Source: Bacteroidota bacterium
GTDB lineage: Bacteria > Bacteroidota > Bacteroidia > Flavobacteriales > Weeksellaceae
Length of the DNA stretch: 58,269 bases
Direction: 5' to 3'
Assembly: GCA_023386965.1 (NCBI GenBank)
Contig: JAEWIR010000014.1
Span: 1-58,269 of the forward strand
How positions within the stretch are numbered: position 1 is the first letter of the stretch; every line of letters begins with the position of its first letter. A program made the translations under genes and the position numbers. The notes beneath the pieces are model-generated. The model searched no databases. It was given only the letters and a program-made list of their open reading frames with translations, and was not told the origin of the DNA. Positions 8,234-17,314 of the stretch are shown in pieces.

Positions 8234-8715
8234 ATGCAAAGCAGGAAAAGAAACAGAATGCTGAATTATGATTACAGTTAGGATGGAATCTATTTTATAA
8301 CCGTTTGCACAAAGACCGCCGCCATCACTTTGGGAAAGTACATTATGCCGAAGTTTATCTAAATGATTCCGGACTGATTGCTAAAAGGCAGATTCTTTGG
8401 CTGGCGGAGCAATATCATTATCTGGAACTTCATAATTTTGTAGTTATGCCAAATCATGTACATCTTCTGTTTCAAATTGACAGATCAAAGGTTGAAAGCG
8501 AAGAATTAAAGATTAAGACCGTTTCGTCATTAATGGGTGCCTACAAAACCACCAGTTCTAAGGCAATTCACCTTAAAGGAAATGCTGGTTTTAGGTGGCA
8601 GCGATCTTTTCACGATCACATTGTGCGCAGCAAGGAAGCATATGAGAAAATTTTCCAATATATTTCAAACAATCCTCAGAACTGGGAAAAAGACAAATTT
8701 AGAGATGAAGAATAA
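8234..8715 (+). pseudogene. REP-associated tyrosine transposase (RAYT, Y1_Tnp/IS200-like), disrupted
   Basis: RAYTs are single-copy HUH-type nucleases that act on REP palindromes. The natural start would be the ATG at 8234 (MQSRKRNRMLNYDYS). A TAG at 8279-8281 then interrupts it where the family usually has a codon such as CAG. Translation in that frame gives DGIYFITVCTK, and one base is missing near 8311-8314. The downstream frame continues as DRRHHFG to the stop at 8715. The HUH motif MPNHVHLLF and the catalytic-Tyr region EKIFQYISNNPQNW are intact. With one nonsense codon and one frameshift the gene should be inactive. A shorter product from a TTG at 8305 would lack the first beta strand. 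Confidence 0.85.
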
Positions 8716-8716
8716 A

Positions 8717-10375
8717 ATGAATATAATTTTCACCCATACGGATAAGTCGAGACTTGTCTCTACAGTGATCCTGCTACTGTTTTCAATTTTGCTTACCGCT
8801 CAAAAACCGGCCGATCTCATTATCCACAACGCTAAGATCTACACTGTCAATCAAAATTTTGACACAGCTGAAGCAATGGCGGTTTCAGATGGTAAAGTTG
8901 TAGCAGTGGGAAAAAGCAGCGACATCCTTAATTTCTACCGTTCAAAAAATACTCAGGACTTGCAGGGAAAAACTGTTTTCCCCGGTTTCATTGATGCCCA
9001 CTGTCATTTTAGCGGCTATGCAACCGATAAATGGAAATGTGAACTGTGGGGCACAAAATCCTGGGAAGAGAGTATTCAGAGGCTCACTGCATATTCTAAA
9101 ACTGCACCTTTGGAATGGATTTACGGCCGCAGTTGGGACCAGAATAACTGGACCGTAAAGGAATTTCCCAATAAGTCGAAACTGGATCAGTTGTTTCCCG
9201 ACCGTCCGGTGTACTTAAAAAGGGTTGATGGCCACGCAGCAATTGCTAACCAGAAAGCACTGGATATCGCCGGGATTACAGCTAAAACCAAAGTGAGGGG
9301 TGGGGAAATTGAAAAGATTAACGGAAAACTCACAGGTATTCTTATTGATAACGCCATGCTGTTGGTGGAAAAACATATCCCTGAAATTTCGGATGACTTG
9401 GCGATCCGGTATTTCGGTGAACTGCAGAAAGAGTGTTTTTCCTACGGTCTGACTTCGCTGCACGATTGCGGCATGTCTGCACATACATTTGGTCTTTTGG
9501 AAAAAGCCCAGGAGCAGGAAATTCTGAAAATGAAAATCTTCGCTTTACTTGAAGATAATCCGGGCACCTATTCAGAATGGATTGGCAAAGGACGGTTTAC
9601 CAATGGTAATATCACTTTTGGGGGCTACAAGGTTTATTCAGACGGAGCACTAGGCTCGCGGGGCGCCTGCCTGCTGCACGATTATTCAGACAAGAAGGGG
9701 TGGAGAGGATTCCTGCTAAAAGATAAAAAACACTTCCTAAATCTGGCGCAGAAACTCAGCAAAAGTAATCTTCAAATGTGTACCCACGCCATCGGTGACT
9801 CGGCCAACAGGACTATTCTCCAAATCTATGGCGATGTCCTGAACGGTAAAAACGACAGACGCTGGCGTATTGAGCATGCCCAGATTGTGGATAAAGATGA
9901 TGTTGGGTTGTTCGGTAAGTATAGTGTCATTCCGTCTGTGCAACCTACCCATGCAACCTCGGATATGAACTGGGCTGAAACCCGACTTGGAAAAGAACGG
10001 TTAAAACATTCGTATGCCTATCAGGATTTGCTGCAGCAGAACGGGTGGTTGCCATTGGGAACGGATTTTCCGGTGGAGGAGATCAATCCGATCAAAACTT
10101 TTTATGCGGCTGTAGCCAGAAAAGATGCTAAACACTTACCTGTCGGCGGTTTTCAGAAAGAAAACGCGCTGACAAGAGAACAGGCGCTGCGCGGTATTAC
10201 CATTTGGGCGGCTAAGGCAGCCTTCCAGGACAATGAACTGGGTAGCCTGGAAGTGGGGAAATCTGCTGATTTTGTAGTTTTAAGTGATAATCTGATGAAT
10301 ATTTCTGAAGACAGAATTCTGCAGACAAAAGTATTGCAAACTTTTTCCGGCGGTCAGAAAGTACATGACCAGTGA
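8717..10375 (+). CDS. Secreted amidohydrolase, YtcJ-like
   Basis: A metal-dependent hydrolase of the amidohydrolase family 3 type; the substrate is unknown. The chosen ATG (8717, 552 aa) gives a signal peptide with hydrophobic core VSTVILLLFSILLTA, so the enzyme is likely exported. An alternative ATG at 8705 adds four residues. After LIIHNAKIYTVN the metal-binding FPGFIDAHCHF appears near residues 90-100. Later come CTHAIGDSANRTIL, RIEHAQIV and LPLGTDFPVE, the usual His/His/Asp ligands. It overlaps the next gene by 4 nt, so the two are probably translated together. Confidence 0.87.
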   Translation: MNIIFTHTDKSRLVSTVILLLFSILLTAQKPADLIIHNAKIYTVNQNFDTAEAMAVSDGKVVAVGKSSDILNFYRSKNTQDLQGKTVFPGFIDAHCHFSGYATDKWKCELWGTKSWEESIQRLTAYSKTAPLEWIYGRSWDQNNWTVKEFPNKSKLDQLFPDRPVYLKRVDGHAAIANQKALDIAGITAKTKVRGGEIEKINGKLTGILIDNAMLLVEKHIPEISDDLAIRYFGELQKECFSYGLTSLHDCGMSAHTFGLLEKAQEQEILKMKIFALLEDNPGTYSEWIGKGRFTNGNITFGGYKVYSDGALGSRGACLLHDYSDKKGWRGFLLKDKKHFLNLAQKLSKSNLQMCTHAIGDSANRTILQIYGDVLNGKNDRRWRIEHAQIVDKDDVGLFGKYSVIPSVQPTHATSDMNWAETRLGKERLKHSYAYQDLLQQNGWLPLGTDFPVEEINPIKTFYAAVARKDAKHLPVGGFQKENALTREQALRGITIWAAKAAFQDNELGSLEVGKSADFVVLSDNLMNISEDRILQTKVLQTFSGGQKVHDQ

Positions 10376-11409
10376 AAGGAATTGCCTACATAGAAATGGA
10401 TACCCATGCGGAAATCGCGGGTAATTTTGTACAGCTGATGCAGGATTCTGCAGAGTTTGAAGTAGATTATTATTTATCAGAAAAAGTTTTTAAGCTTATT
10501 GAGAAGCCGGCCACGGACAGCATTATTACAATACCTCCTGATCTTTTGGGAATGCTGAAAGACGCGGATTATGATCTGGTGATTATCGGTACCGTACACC
10601 GCTATTTTAATATATTTGATAGGATCACTGAACAGTTCAATACAGCTGTGATCGTCCACAATCAGAATTTCAGCCGGGCTTCTGCCTTCAAGCTGTTTGG
10701 CGGAATTTTCCAGGATGATTATACGTACCGTTTGAAATTGTTGCTGAAAGAAGGCTTGCGGTCCGCACCACGTGTTTACAGCAAAGTCAAACATCTTTTG
10801 CTTCTCAGTCCTGATGGTGTAAAAGCTCCTTATAAATCTTTGCCGGTTTTGTTTAATGAATTCTCTGATAAGGTCAACCCAGACAGATTCTGCATCGTCA
10901 TTCCCGGCTCTGTATCGCAAAAGCGGCGGGATTATGCCGGCATATTTCAAAAACTCAGATATTTTAGGTCGGAGGTTGAGGTCGTTTTTCTTGGTAAGGC
11001 AGCCGGCGAGGAATTGAAATGGATTGTCGAATTCGGCAAAAGTAAACCCGGTAATGTGAGTATTCAGTACTTCACGGAAAAAGTAGATTCAAAAACGTTT
11101 GAAACGTGGATGCGAAAAGCATCGGTTCTCTGGTGTCCGTTACAGTCTGAAACCACTTTTTTCAGTCAGAAGGAATTTTATGGAGTTACCAAAATGACGG
11201 GTAATCTGGGTGATGCGATCCGTTTTGGCAAATGCGCTGTTTTCCCCGAAGATTATCCTGCAAAGGAATTTCCTTTTATTTTTAACGAAAGAGAAAATAT
11301 TGAGGAATTGTTATTAAATGCTTCGGCATGCTCATTTAATTTTCAGCAGGCGTATTCGCAAAAAGCAGTTGCGGACGCGCTGCATGCAGCATTGCGTTCA
11401 ATGATTTAA
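10372..11409 (+). CDS. Putative glycosyltransferase-like protein (GT-B-like)
   Basis: This 345 aa cytoplasmic protein has no clear family signature. Its layout suggests a GT-B fold: an N-terminal part with DYDLVIIGTVHRYFNIFD near 63-80, a linker, then a second Rossmann-like part beginning RFCIVIPGSVSQKRRDY near 170. Later comes VEVVFLGKAAGEELKW and a C-terminal KASVLWCPLQSETTFF resembling donor-binding regions. The GTG start overlaps the amidohydrolase stop (GTGA). Its place between a GT2 and a flippase gene supports a glycan role, but this is inference. Confidence 0.55.
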   Translation: MKGIAYIEMDTHAEIAGNFVQLMQDSAEFEVDYYLSEKVFKLIEKPATDSIITIPPDLLGMLKDADYDLVIIGTVHRYFNIFDRITEQFNTAVIVHNQNFSRASAFKLFGGIFQDDYTYRLKLLLKEGLRSAPRVYSKVKHLLLLSPDGVKAPYKSLPVLFNEFSDKVNPDRFCIVIPGSVSQKRRDYAGIFQKLRYFRSEVEVVFLGKAAGEELKWIVEFGKSKPGNVSIQYFTEKVDSKTFETWMRKASVLWCPLQSETTFFSQKEFYGVTKMTGNLGDAIRFGKCAVFPEDYPAKEFPFIFNERENIEELLLNASACSFNFQQAYSQKAVADALHAALRSMI

Positions 11410-11412
11410 AAG

Positions 11413-12897
11413 TTATTTACCAAGTCTAAAAATACTGCGGATAAAATTCCTGTTCACATAGTCATGGATAGGGAAAATCTTCAGGAAATGGTTCCCTACA
11501 TAGATCATTATTAAAACAATGATGGGCTTGAAAATGAGGTTGATGAAGTTATTGCTGAAATCGGGCAGAATAATGGCTACGGTGATGGCCATTGTTGTAA
11601 TAATGGACACAAAAATCATTTCAATTGACAGCGGATGTACGCTGAATTTATAATAATTGAAACTTATTTTTACGACGTTGTACAGTGTGAGCGATATCGC
11701 CGTGGCGAGCGCAACACCGGCTATACCCAGACCGGTATGCTCCAGGAAATAATAGTTGAGTCCAATGGTCAGTGCCGCCAGGAAAATCATGAATACGATA
11801 TTATAACGGTAGTATTTGGACATTGATATAATGTTTCCGTTGAAGCCGGTAGCCAGGTCGAACAGAATTGCCGAGCCCAGGATCCAGATTACTGGTTCGG
11901 ATTCGCGCAGCATGGTGCCGTTCTTAATAAAGCTTACCAGATAGGGGAAGCCAACGAGAAGGCAGGAAAACAGTACAGCACCTAAAAAGAAGAGACTCAG
12001 TGACGTCTTTTTGTGGAAACGGTCCAGTTCCTCCATATCATTTTCGGCGATGCTTTTGTTGATGATAGGCGCCGAGATATTGAAAAGTCCAAGTTGCGGT
12101 ATCGATATCAGCGAAATCATGGCGAACAGAGTAGAGTAGATACCCAGTTCTTCCATTCCCAGCGAATTGCCGATCATGAATTTATCAATTTTTATAGCGA
12201 TATAGTTACCTATATTGCCCAGGAATCCAAAAAAGCTGTAGTTCAAAATATCCTTCCATAACGCATCTTTTTTTACATATGCAGTACTGAAGTCCGGCTT
12301 TATTTTTTCCAGTGAGTTGGCATACACAAAATAACCCACCGTAGACATTACAAACATGGCGAAGAAAAAGCCGAAGGCCGAGGGCTGGCTCATTCCAAAG
12401 AATATAAACAGGCAGAACGCTCCCAGATTGGCCAGTTTCGGAAAGATATTCTCAAAAATATTGGGTACTACAATCCTTTTGAAATTGGATACATACCTGT
12501 TCAGTACGTGGGATATGGACAGTACCAATACCAGCAGCAGGATAATATATTTCAACTTCCACCACTCTTCCTGTTTGTATTCGGGGAAAACATAATGGAA
12601 CAGGAGAAAAAGGCCAGTAAAAACCACAAAATTAAACAGAATTCCTAACAGTGACAGCGAAAGCACATTCTGATGCCGGCCTTCTTTCTGTGTTTGGTGA
12701 AAGAATTTAACATTAGCATAGGAAAGTCCGAATACAACTACAGGGACCATGATCTCGGCGGTGGTAAGGATATAACTCAGCTTGCCGTAAAATGCAAAAT
12801 CATAGGGAAAGACAAAATAAGTTGAAAGTGCACCCAGGATAAATCCCAGATAGCCTATAACTGTATATTTAAAACCCTGCCTTGCTACTACACTCAT
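11413..12897 (-). CDS. Polysaccharide/oligosaccharide flippase (MATE/MOP-like)
   Basis: A 494 aa inner-membrane protein with about 12-14 hydrophobic segments, ordered as in Wzx/RfbX-type flippases. Such proteins move lipid-linked glycans across the inner membrane. The N-terminus ARQGFKYTVIGYLGFILGAL is characteristic of the polysaccharide biosynthesis protein family. The middle loop ALWKDILNYSFFGFLG introduces the second half, also typical. It converges with the GT-B-like gene, only 3 nt apart, and supports a small surface-glycan locus. A -7 box lies about 100 nt upstream of the ATG. Confidence 0.85.
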   Translation of the reverse strand: MSVVARQGFKYTVIGYLGFILGALSTYFVFPYDFAFYGKLSYILTTAEIMVPVVVFGLSYANVKFFHQTQKEGRHQNVLSLSLLGILFNFVVFTGLFLLFHYVFPEYKQEEWWKLKYIILLLVLVLSISHVLNRYVSNFKRIVVPNIFENIFPKLANLGAFCLFIFFGMSQPSAFGFFFAMFVMSTVGYFVYANSLEKIKPDFSTAYVKKDALWKDILNYSFFGFLGNIGNYIAIKIDKFMIGNSLGMEELGIYSTLFAMISLISIPQLGLFNISAPIINKSIAENDMEELDRFHKKTSLSLFFLGAVLFSCLLVGFPYLVSFIKNGTMLRESEPVIWILGSAILFDLATGFNGNIISMSKYYRYNIVFMIFLAALTIGLNYYFLEHTGLGIAGVALATAISLTLYNVVKISFNYYKFSVHPLSIEMIFVSIITTMAITVAIILPDFSNNFINLIFKPIIVLIMIYVGNHFLKIFPIHDYVNRNFIRSIFRLGK

Positions 12898-12997
12898 CTA
12901 CCGGAAATATAGGATCATTGTCAGAAAGCTGCGAAGTCTTTATAGTAATGAAATATACTCATCGAGACCGTACCGCAGCACCAGAACACACAAGAGG

Positions 12998-13005
12998 CAA
13001 AGATA
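12998..13005 (-). promoter_or_regulatory. Putative -7 box for the flippase gene
   Basis: TATCTTTG on the minus strand matches TAnnTTTG, 100 nt before the flippase ATG. No TTG is visible at the -33 position. Confidence 0.4.
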
Positions 13006-13112
13006 GAAAAATATGTTAATAATTGTTAATAAACGGTTGCTTTGTGCATTGCGGCGATAAAAAATTCATGGGGCTACAGTCTTTTTCCAAAGTGTTGCCA
13101 ATACATCAAAAA

Positions 13113-13143
13113 TTGTCATACCCCTTTTAAATCATTATCTTTG
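13113..13143 (+). promoter_or_regulatory. Putative ribBA promoter (-33 TTG, -7 TATCTTTG)
   Basis: TTG at 13113-13115 and TATCTTTG at 13136-13143 are separated by 20 nt. The ribBA ATG is 17 nt beyond the -7 box. The short leader leaves no room for an FMN riboswitch. Confidence 0.65.
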
Positions 13144-13160
13144 CGCGAAATAAAGTAAAG

Positions 13161-14285
13161 ATGTCCGATATTAAACTCAATACTATTCCGGAAGCCATAG
13201 AAGACCTGAAAAACGGTAAGATCATCATTGTTGTTGATGATGAAAACCGTGAGAATGAAGGTGATTTTCTGTCAGCCGCGGAACTTACAACACCCGAAAT
13301 CATTAATTTTATGACCATTCACGGCCGCGGGCTGATCTGCACACCGCTGCCGGAAAAACGTTGTGATGAGTTAGGCCTGGACATTATGGTTACAAGAAGC
13401 AGCGATCCCAAGGAAACAGCTTTTACCGTATCTGTAGACCTTCTGGGTGAAGGTGTTTCAACCGGTATTTCTGCCAGCGACCGGTCCAAAACTATCCTGG
13501 CACTGATGGACGAAAATACGAAACCTGCCGACTTTATGCGTCCGGGACATATTTTCCCGCTGCGCGCTAAGAAAGGGGGTGTACTGAAACGTGCCGGACA
13601 TACCGAGGCTGCCATTGACCTTACTAAACTGGCCGGCCTGAAAGAAGGTGGTGTAATTTGTGAAATCATGAATGAGGACGGTTCCATGGCCCGCTTGCCG
13701 GAACTCATGGAGCTTGCAAAGAAATTGGACCTGAAAATAGTTTCCATTGAAGATCTGATTCATTACCAGCTTAAAAAAGGTGACCTTATTGAAAGAATTG
13801 AGGAGCGTAAAGTGAAGACGATGTATGGTGAGTTTGACTTTTATGCATTTAAAGAATCAAGCACAGAACAGTTACACTTTGCATTTACAAAAGGCACCTG
13901 GACGGTAGATGAACCGGTTTTGGTACGCGTGCAGGCATCCAATTCCTATTTTGACGTCTTGAGCCGTCTGATTACCGGTGAAAAACCGCTACTGGAAAAG
14001 GTGACATCTATGATTAATGAGGAAGGTAAAGGCGCCTTCATCTTCATCAACAATGTATCCAATTCCGAAAATACAATGCGCAAACTTCAGCAGTTCCTGG
14101 ATTATCAGGACGGCGCCGAAAAGCGTCCGACACTGGCTTCCAATTTCCGCGATTACGGCATCGGCACACAAATCCTAAAGAATTTGGGCATCAACAAATT
14201 CCGCGTCATCACTCAGAGCCCGGATCTTAAGCCTCTTGTGGGCGGGTACGATGTTGAGGTTTCCGAAATGGTGGAACTGAAATAG
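13161..14285 (+). CDS. ribB: 3,4-dihydroxy-2-butanone-4-phosphate synthase with degenerate GTP cyclohydrolase II-like domain
   Basis: The first domain (about 1-205) makes DHBP from ribulose 5-phosphate for riboflavin synthesis. Its motifs are intact: DDENRENEGDF, TIHGRGLICTPL, GHTEAAIDL and EIMNEDGSMAR. The second domain (about 215-374) aligns in outline with GTP cyclohydrolase II; DYGIGTQILKNLG matches that family. The zinc-binding Cys cluster expected after VRV is absent (VRVQASNSYFDVLSRLITG), and so is the QEGRGIGL-type loop. GTP cyclohydrolase activity is therefore unlikely. A separate ribA would be needed. ribD lies at 34.5 kb. mazG follows 9 nt later. Confidence 0.9.
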   Translation: MSDIKLNTIPEAIEDLKNGKIIIVVDDENRENEGDFLSAAELTTPEIINFMTIHGRGLICTPLPEKRCDELGLDIMVTRSSDPKETAFTVSVDLLGEGVSTGISASDRSKTILALMDENTKPADFMRPGHIFPLRAKKGGVLKRAGHTEAAIDLTKLAGLKEGGVICEIMNEDGSMARLPELMELAKKLDLKIVSIEDLIHYQLKKGDLIERIEERKVKTMYGEFDFYAFKESSTEQLHFAFTKGTWTVDEPVLVRVQASNSYFDVLSRLITGEKPLLEKVTSMINEEGKGAFIFINNVSNSENTMRKLQQFLDYQDGAEKRPTLASNFRDYGIGTQILKNLGINKFRVITQSPDLKPLVGGYDVEVSEMVELK

Positions 14286-14294
14286 CGTAACCTG

Positions 14295-15062
14295 ATGAAC
14301 TCTAAAGCAGAAAAATTAGAAGCTTTTTCCCGTCTCCTGGATATTATGGACGATCTGCGGGAAAAATGTCCATGGGACAAAAAGCAAACCCTTCAGTCGC
14401 TGCGCCATCTTACGCTGGAGGAAGTTTATGAACTTTCGGATGCTTTGCTGGAAGAGGATATACCTGAAATCAAAAAAGAACTTGGCGATGTGCTGCTGCA
14501 TTTGGTTTTCTACGCTAAAATCGGCTCCGAAAAAGGGAGTTTTGATATTGCAGATGTCATCAACTCGCTGAATGAAAAACTTATTTTCCGTCATCCGCAT
14601 ATTTATGGCGATGTAGAGGTGGCTGATGAAGAGGAAGTAAAGCAGAACTGGGAAAAACTAAAACTTAAGGAAGGTAATAAGTCCGTGCTTTCCGGTGTCT
14701 CCAAAGGCACGCCGAGCATCGTAAAAGCCTACCGCATTCAGGAAAAGGTGAAAGGTATTGGGTTTGAATTTGCCAGTGCTGAGGATGCCTGGAAAAAGGT
14801 AGATGAAGAGCTTGCCGAGTTTCATGCGGAAACCGATCCGGATAAGAAAGAAGCAGAACTCGGGGATGTCTTCTTTTCGCTTATCAATTATGCACGCCTA
14901 ACCGGAATTAACCCTGATTCTGCACTGGAAAGAACCAATCACAAATTTATTTCCCGCTTCCAAAAGATGGAATCCATAGCGCTGCAGAGAAATTTGGTAC
15001 TGACTGACCTGTCGCTTCAGGAAATGGACTTACTTTGGGACGAGGCGAAATCCCAGGAGTAA
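14295..15062 (+). CDS. mazG: Nucleoside triphosphate pyrophosphohydrolase MazG
   Basis: It hydrolyses (d)NTPs to NMP and pyrophosphate, a house-cleaning and stress role. At 255 aa it has the two tandem MazG domains. The first, with CPWDKKQTLQSLRHLTLEEVYEL and the metal motif EEDIPEIKKELGDVL, lies in about 20-115. The second, with KKVDEELAEFHAE and KEAELGDVFFSLIN, lies in about 165-235. It starts 9 nt after ribBA and probably shares its transcript, which ends at the hairpin 15112-15141. Confidence 0.95.
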   Translation: MNSKAEKLEAFSRLLDIMDDLREKCPWDKKQTLQSLRHLTLEEVYELSDALLEEDIPEIKKELGDVLLHLVFYAKIGSEKGSFDIADVINSLNEKLIFRHPHIYGDVEVADEEEVKQNWEKLKLKEGNKSVLSGVSKGTPSIVKAYRIQEKVKGIGFEFASAEDAWKKVDEELAEFHAETDPDKKEAELGDVFFSLINYARLTGINPDSALERTNHKFISRFQKMESIALQRNLVLTDLSLQEMDLLWDEAKSQE

Positions 15063-15111
15063 GTTTTACCGTAAAGCATAATGTTTGGTATTTAAATAAA
15101 ATCTGATAAAA

Positions 15112-15141
15112 CGAAAAGCACCCTGATTGAGGTGCTTTTCG
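15112..15141. terminator. Bidirectional terminator between mazG and the DUF779 gene
   Basis: A perfect 11-bp stem (CGAAAAGCACC with its complement, 8-nt loop) sits between two converging genes, with T-rich sequence on both sides. Confidence 0.75.
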
Positions 15142-15147
15142 CTTTTC

Positions 15148-15567
15148 CTAAAAACCTTGCTGCTTCACTTTTTCATATTCCATGTATTGGTGATAAAGCA
15201 ATGTGTCTTCCAAATTATCAAGTTCCTGCTGACTGAAAAGCCGGTAATTGATCTTGAAGGTCTTTTTTTTAGCTGTTTCCAGTGAAAACCCACCTGCGCC
15301 GAAGCCTTCCACTACATCCAACTCAAAATGGCTGTATTTCCAGTATTCAAATAAATCATGATCTATCCAAAAATGAAAGCCGAGTACGGTCCCGATGCTT
15401 ACATCCTTAGTTCTGGGATAAAAATGACCTTTTCGGAAACATTGCGGCTGTGTCCCTTCACAACATCCACCCGCCTGGTAAAACATCAGCTCGCCAAATT
15501 CTTCGGAAAGCTGTCTTATAAGCTCCAATGCTGCTGGTGTTGCTGAAAATCTTGATATCTTATTCAT
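15148..15567 (-). CDS. DUF779 domain-containing protein
   Basis: A 139 aa protein of the DUF779 family, usually found beside aldehyde dehydrogenases; its biochemical role is unknown to me. The ATG at 15567 (MNKISRFSATPAALELI) is preferred over a longer reading that adds a non-conserved 21-residue lead. The family Cys cluster AGGCCEGTQPQCF is visible near residues 32-44 and suggests metal binding. It follows the aldehyde dehydrogenase gene on the same strand, 70 nt downstream, probably in one unit. Confidence 0.85.
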   Translation of the reverse strand: MNKISRFSATPAALELIRQLSEEFGELMFYQAGGCCEGTQPQCFRKGHFYPRTKDVSIGTVLGFHFWIDHDLFEYWKYSHFELDVVEGFGAGGFSLETAKKKTFKINYRLFSQQELDNLEDTLLYHQYMEYEKVKQQGF

Positions 15568-15637
15568 TTGGAATTTATTAATGTTGATTTTTAAGCAAAG
15601 AATGGCGGATTTATTATGCAAATCCGCCATTTGTTAA

Positions 15638-17146
15638 TTAGAAGAACCCTAACTTTTCTTTGCTGTATGAAATAAGCATATTCTTGGTCTGACGGTAATG
15701 ATCAAGCATCATCTTATGGTTTTCCCTACCAATACCGGACTGCTTATATCCTCCAAAAGGTGCACCCGCAGGATAGGAATGATATTGGTTTACCCAGACT
15801 CTTCCCGCCTGGATCGCTCTGGGAACCTGGTACAGCTGGTGAGCATCACGCGTCCAAACGCCTGCACCCAAACCGTACATTGTATCGTTGGCTATCTTAA
15901 TTGCTTCGGCTTCATCCTTGAACGTAGTTACCGCCAGAACAGGTCCGAAGATTTCTTCCTGGAAGACTCTCATCTTATTATGACCTTTAAGCAGTGTAGG
16001 CTGAACGTAATATCCATTCTCTAATTCTCCTCCCAGTTTGTTGGCATCTCCACCGGAAAGAACTTCACAACCTTCTTCCTGACCGAGTTTTATATAATTG
16101 AGGATCTTATCATACTGAATTTTTGAAGCCTGTGCTCCAATCATTGTTGAAGTGTCCAGAGGATTCCCTGCTTTAATGGCTTTCACTCTCTCTACAACCC
16201 TCTCTATAAACTTATCGTAAATGCTTTCCTGAATTAGTAACCTGGACGGACATGTACAGATTTCCCCCTGGTTTAAAGCAAAGAGGGCCGCACCTTCCAG
16301 GGCTTTGTCGAAAAAGGCATCATCTTCATCCATTACAGACTCGAAAAATACGTTCGGTGATTTACCTCCAAGTTCCAAAGTGACGGGAATGATGTTTTCG
16401 GTCGCATACTGCATCACCATTCTCCCTGTAGCTGTAGAACCTGTGAAGGCTGCTTTAGCCACTTTTTTGTTGGTTACCAATGCGTGTCCCAGTTCGCCGC
16501 CAAAACCGTTCACCACGTTCAGAACGCCAGGTGGCAGCAGGTCTCCTATAAGCTCCATCAGTACGAGGATAGAAATAGGAGTGTTTTCGGCTGGTTTTAA
16601 GACCACACAGTTGCCCGCAGCCAGTGCCGGGGCTATCTTCCATACTGCCATAAGAATTGGGAAATTCCAGGGGATGATCTGAGCAACTACGCCCAGGGGC
16701 TCATTCACGATCAGGGAGACAGTATTACTGTCCAGTTCCATAAGTGACCCTTCCTCGGCGCGGATTACACCCGCAAAATATCTGAAATGATCAATTGCCA
16801 GAGGTATATCGGCATTTAGTGTTTCCCGTATTGGTTTTCCATTGTCCATGGTTTCCACCACCGCGATCTTTTCCAGATTCTCTTCCATCCGGTCCGCTAT
16901 CTTATTCAGAATAATACTTCTTTCGGTAACGGACGTTTTACCCCAATCCGCAAATGCAGCTTCGGCCGCGTTAACGGCCATTTCCAGATCCTGCTCATTG
17001 GAATGGGCGGCCTGACTCATTACAGTACCGTCCAAAGGTGTAATCACGTCAAAATATTTCCCGCTTGCCGGGGGTGTCCATGTTCCGTTAATGTAGTTGT
17101 CGTACTTTTGTTTCAGTTCTACTCTGTCATAAATTTTTGAACTCAT
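15638..17146 (-). CDS. NAD(P)-dependent aldehyde dehydrogenase (AldB/ExaC-like)
   Basis: It oxidises an aldehyde, possibly acetaldehyde, to the acid with NAD(P)+. The 502 aa length is standard. The NAD-binding region has IIPWNFPILMAVWKIAPAL and KPAENTP. FTGSTATGR is the cofactor turn, LELGGKSPNVFF carries the catalytic Glu, and NQGEICTCPSR carries the nucleophile Cys near residue 300. The pairing with DUF779 is typical of the ExaC/AldB subgroup. The substrate cannot be read from sequence. Confidence 0.92.
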   Translation of the reverse strand: MSSKIYDRVELKQKYDNYINGTWTPPASGKYFDVITPLDGTVMSQAAHSNEQDLEMAVNAAEAAFADWGKTSVTERSIILNKIADRMEENLEKIAVVETMDNGKPIRETLNADIPLAIDHFRYFAGVIRAEEGSLMELDSNTVSLIVNEPLGVVAQIIPWNFPILMAVWKIAPALAAGNCVVLKPAENTPISILVLMELIGDLLPPGVLNVVNGFGGELGHALVTNKKVAKAAFTGSTATGRMVMQYATENIIPVTLELGGKSPNVFFESVMDEDDAFFDKALEGAALFALNQGEICTCPSRLLIQESIYDKFIERVVERVKAIKAGNPLDTSTMIGAQASKIQYDKILNYIKLGQEEGCEVLSGGDANKLGGELENGYYVQPTLLKGHNKMRVFQEEIFGPVLAVTTFKDEAEAIKIANDTMYGLGAGVWTRDAHQLYQVPRAIQAGRVWVNQYHSYPAGAPFGGYKQSGIGRENHKMMLDHYRQTKNMLISYSKEKLGFF

Positions 17147-17278
17147 TATAATATTGTTTAAGGATTATTTTTAAATTTACCATTTATTTTATTCATTTCT
17201 AAGGTTATTCCCGCTTATTTTAGTAATTCCGGCAATTGGTTACAATTGATATTTTCAATGGGAAACGTTTGGAATCAA

Positions 17279-17305
17279 AAAACCTTCAGAAAATTTCTGA
17301 AGGTT
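17279..17305 (-). terminator. Intrinsic terminator after the His-rich lipoprotein gene
   Basis: The minus strand reads AACCTTCAGAAA, a short loop, its complement and then a T-rich run, just after the stop of the gene ending at 17315. Confidence 0.7.
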
Positions 17306-17314
17306 CTCTATTTA

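Noticed and set aside
12898..13160. FMN riboswitch ahead of ribBA
   Set aside because: The promoter box lies 17 nt before the ATG, so the leader is too short for an FMN aptamer, and none of its conserved segments is visible.
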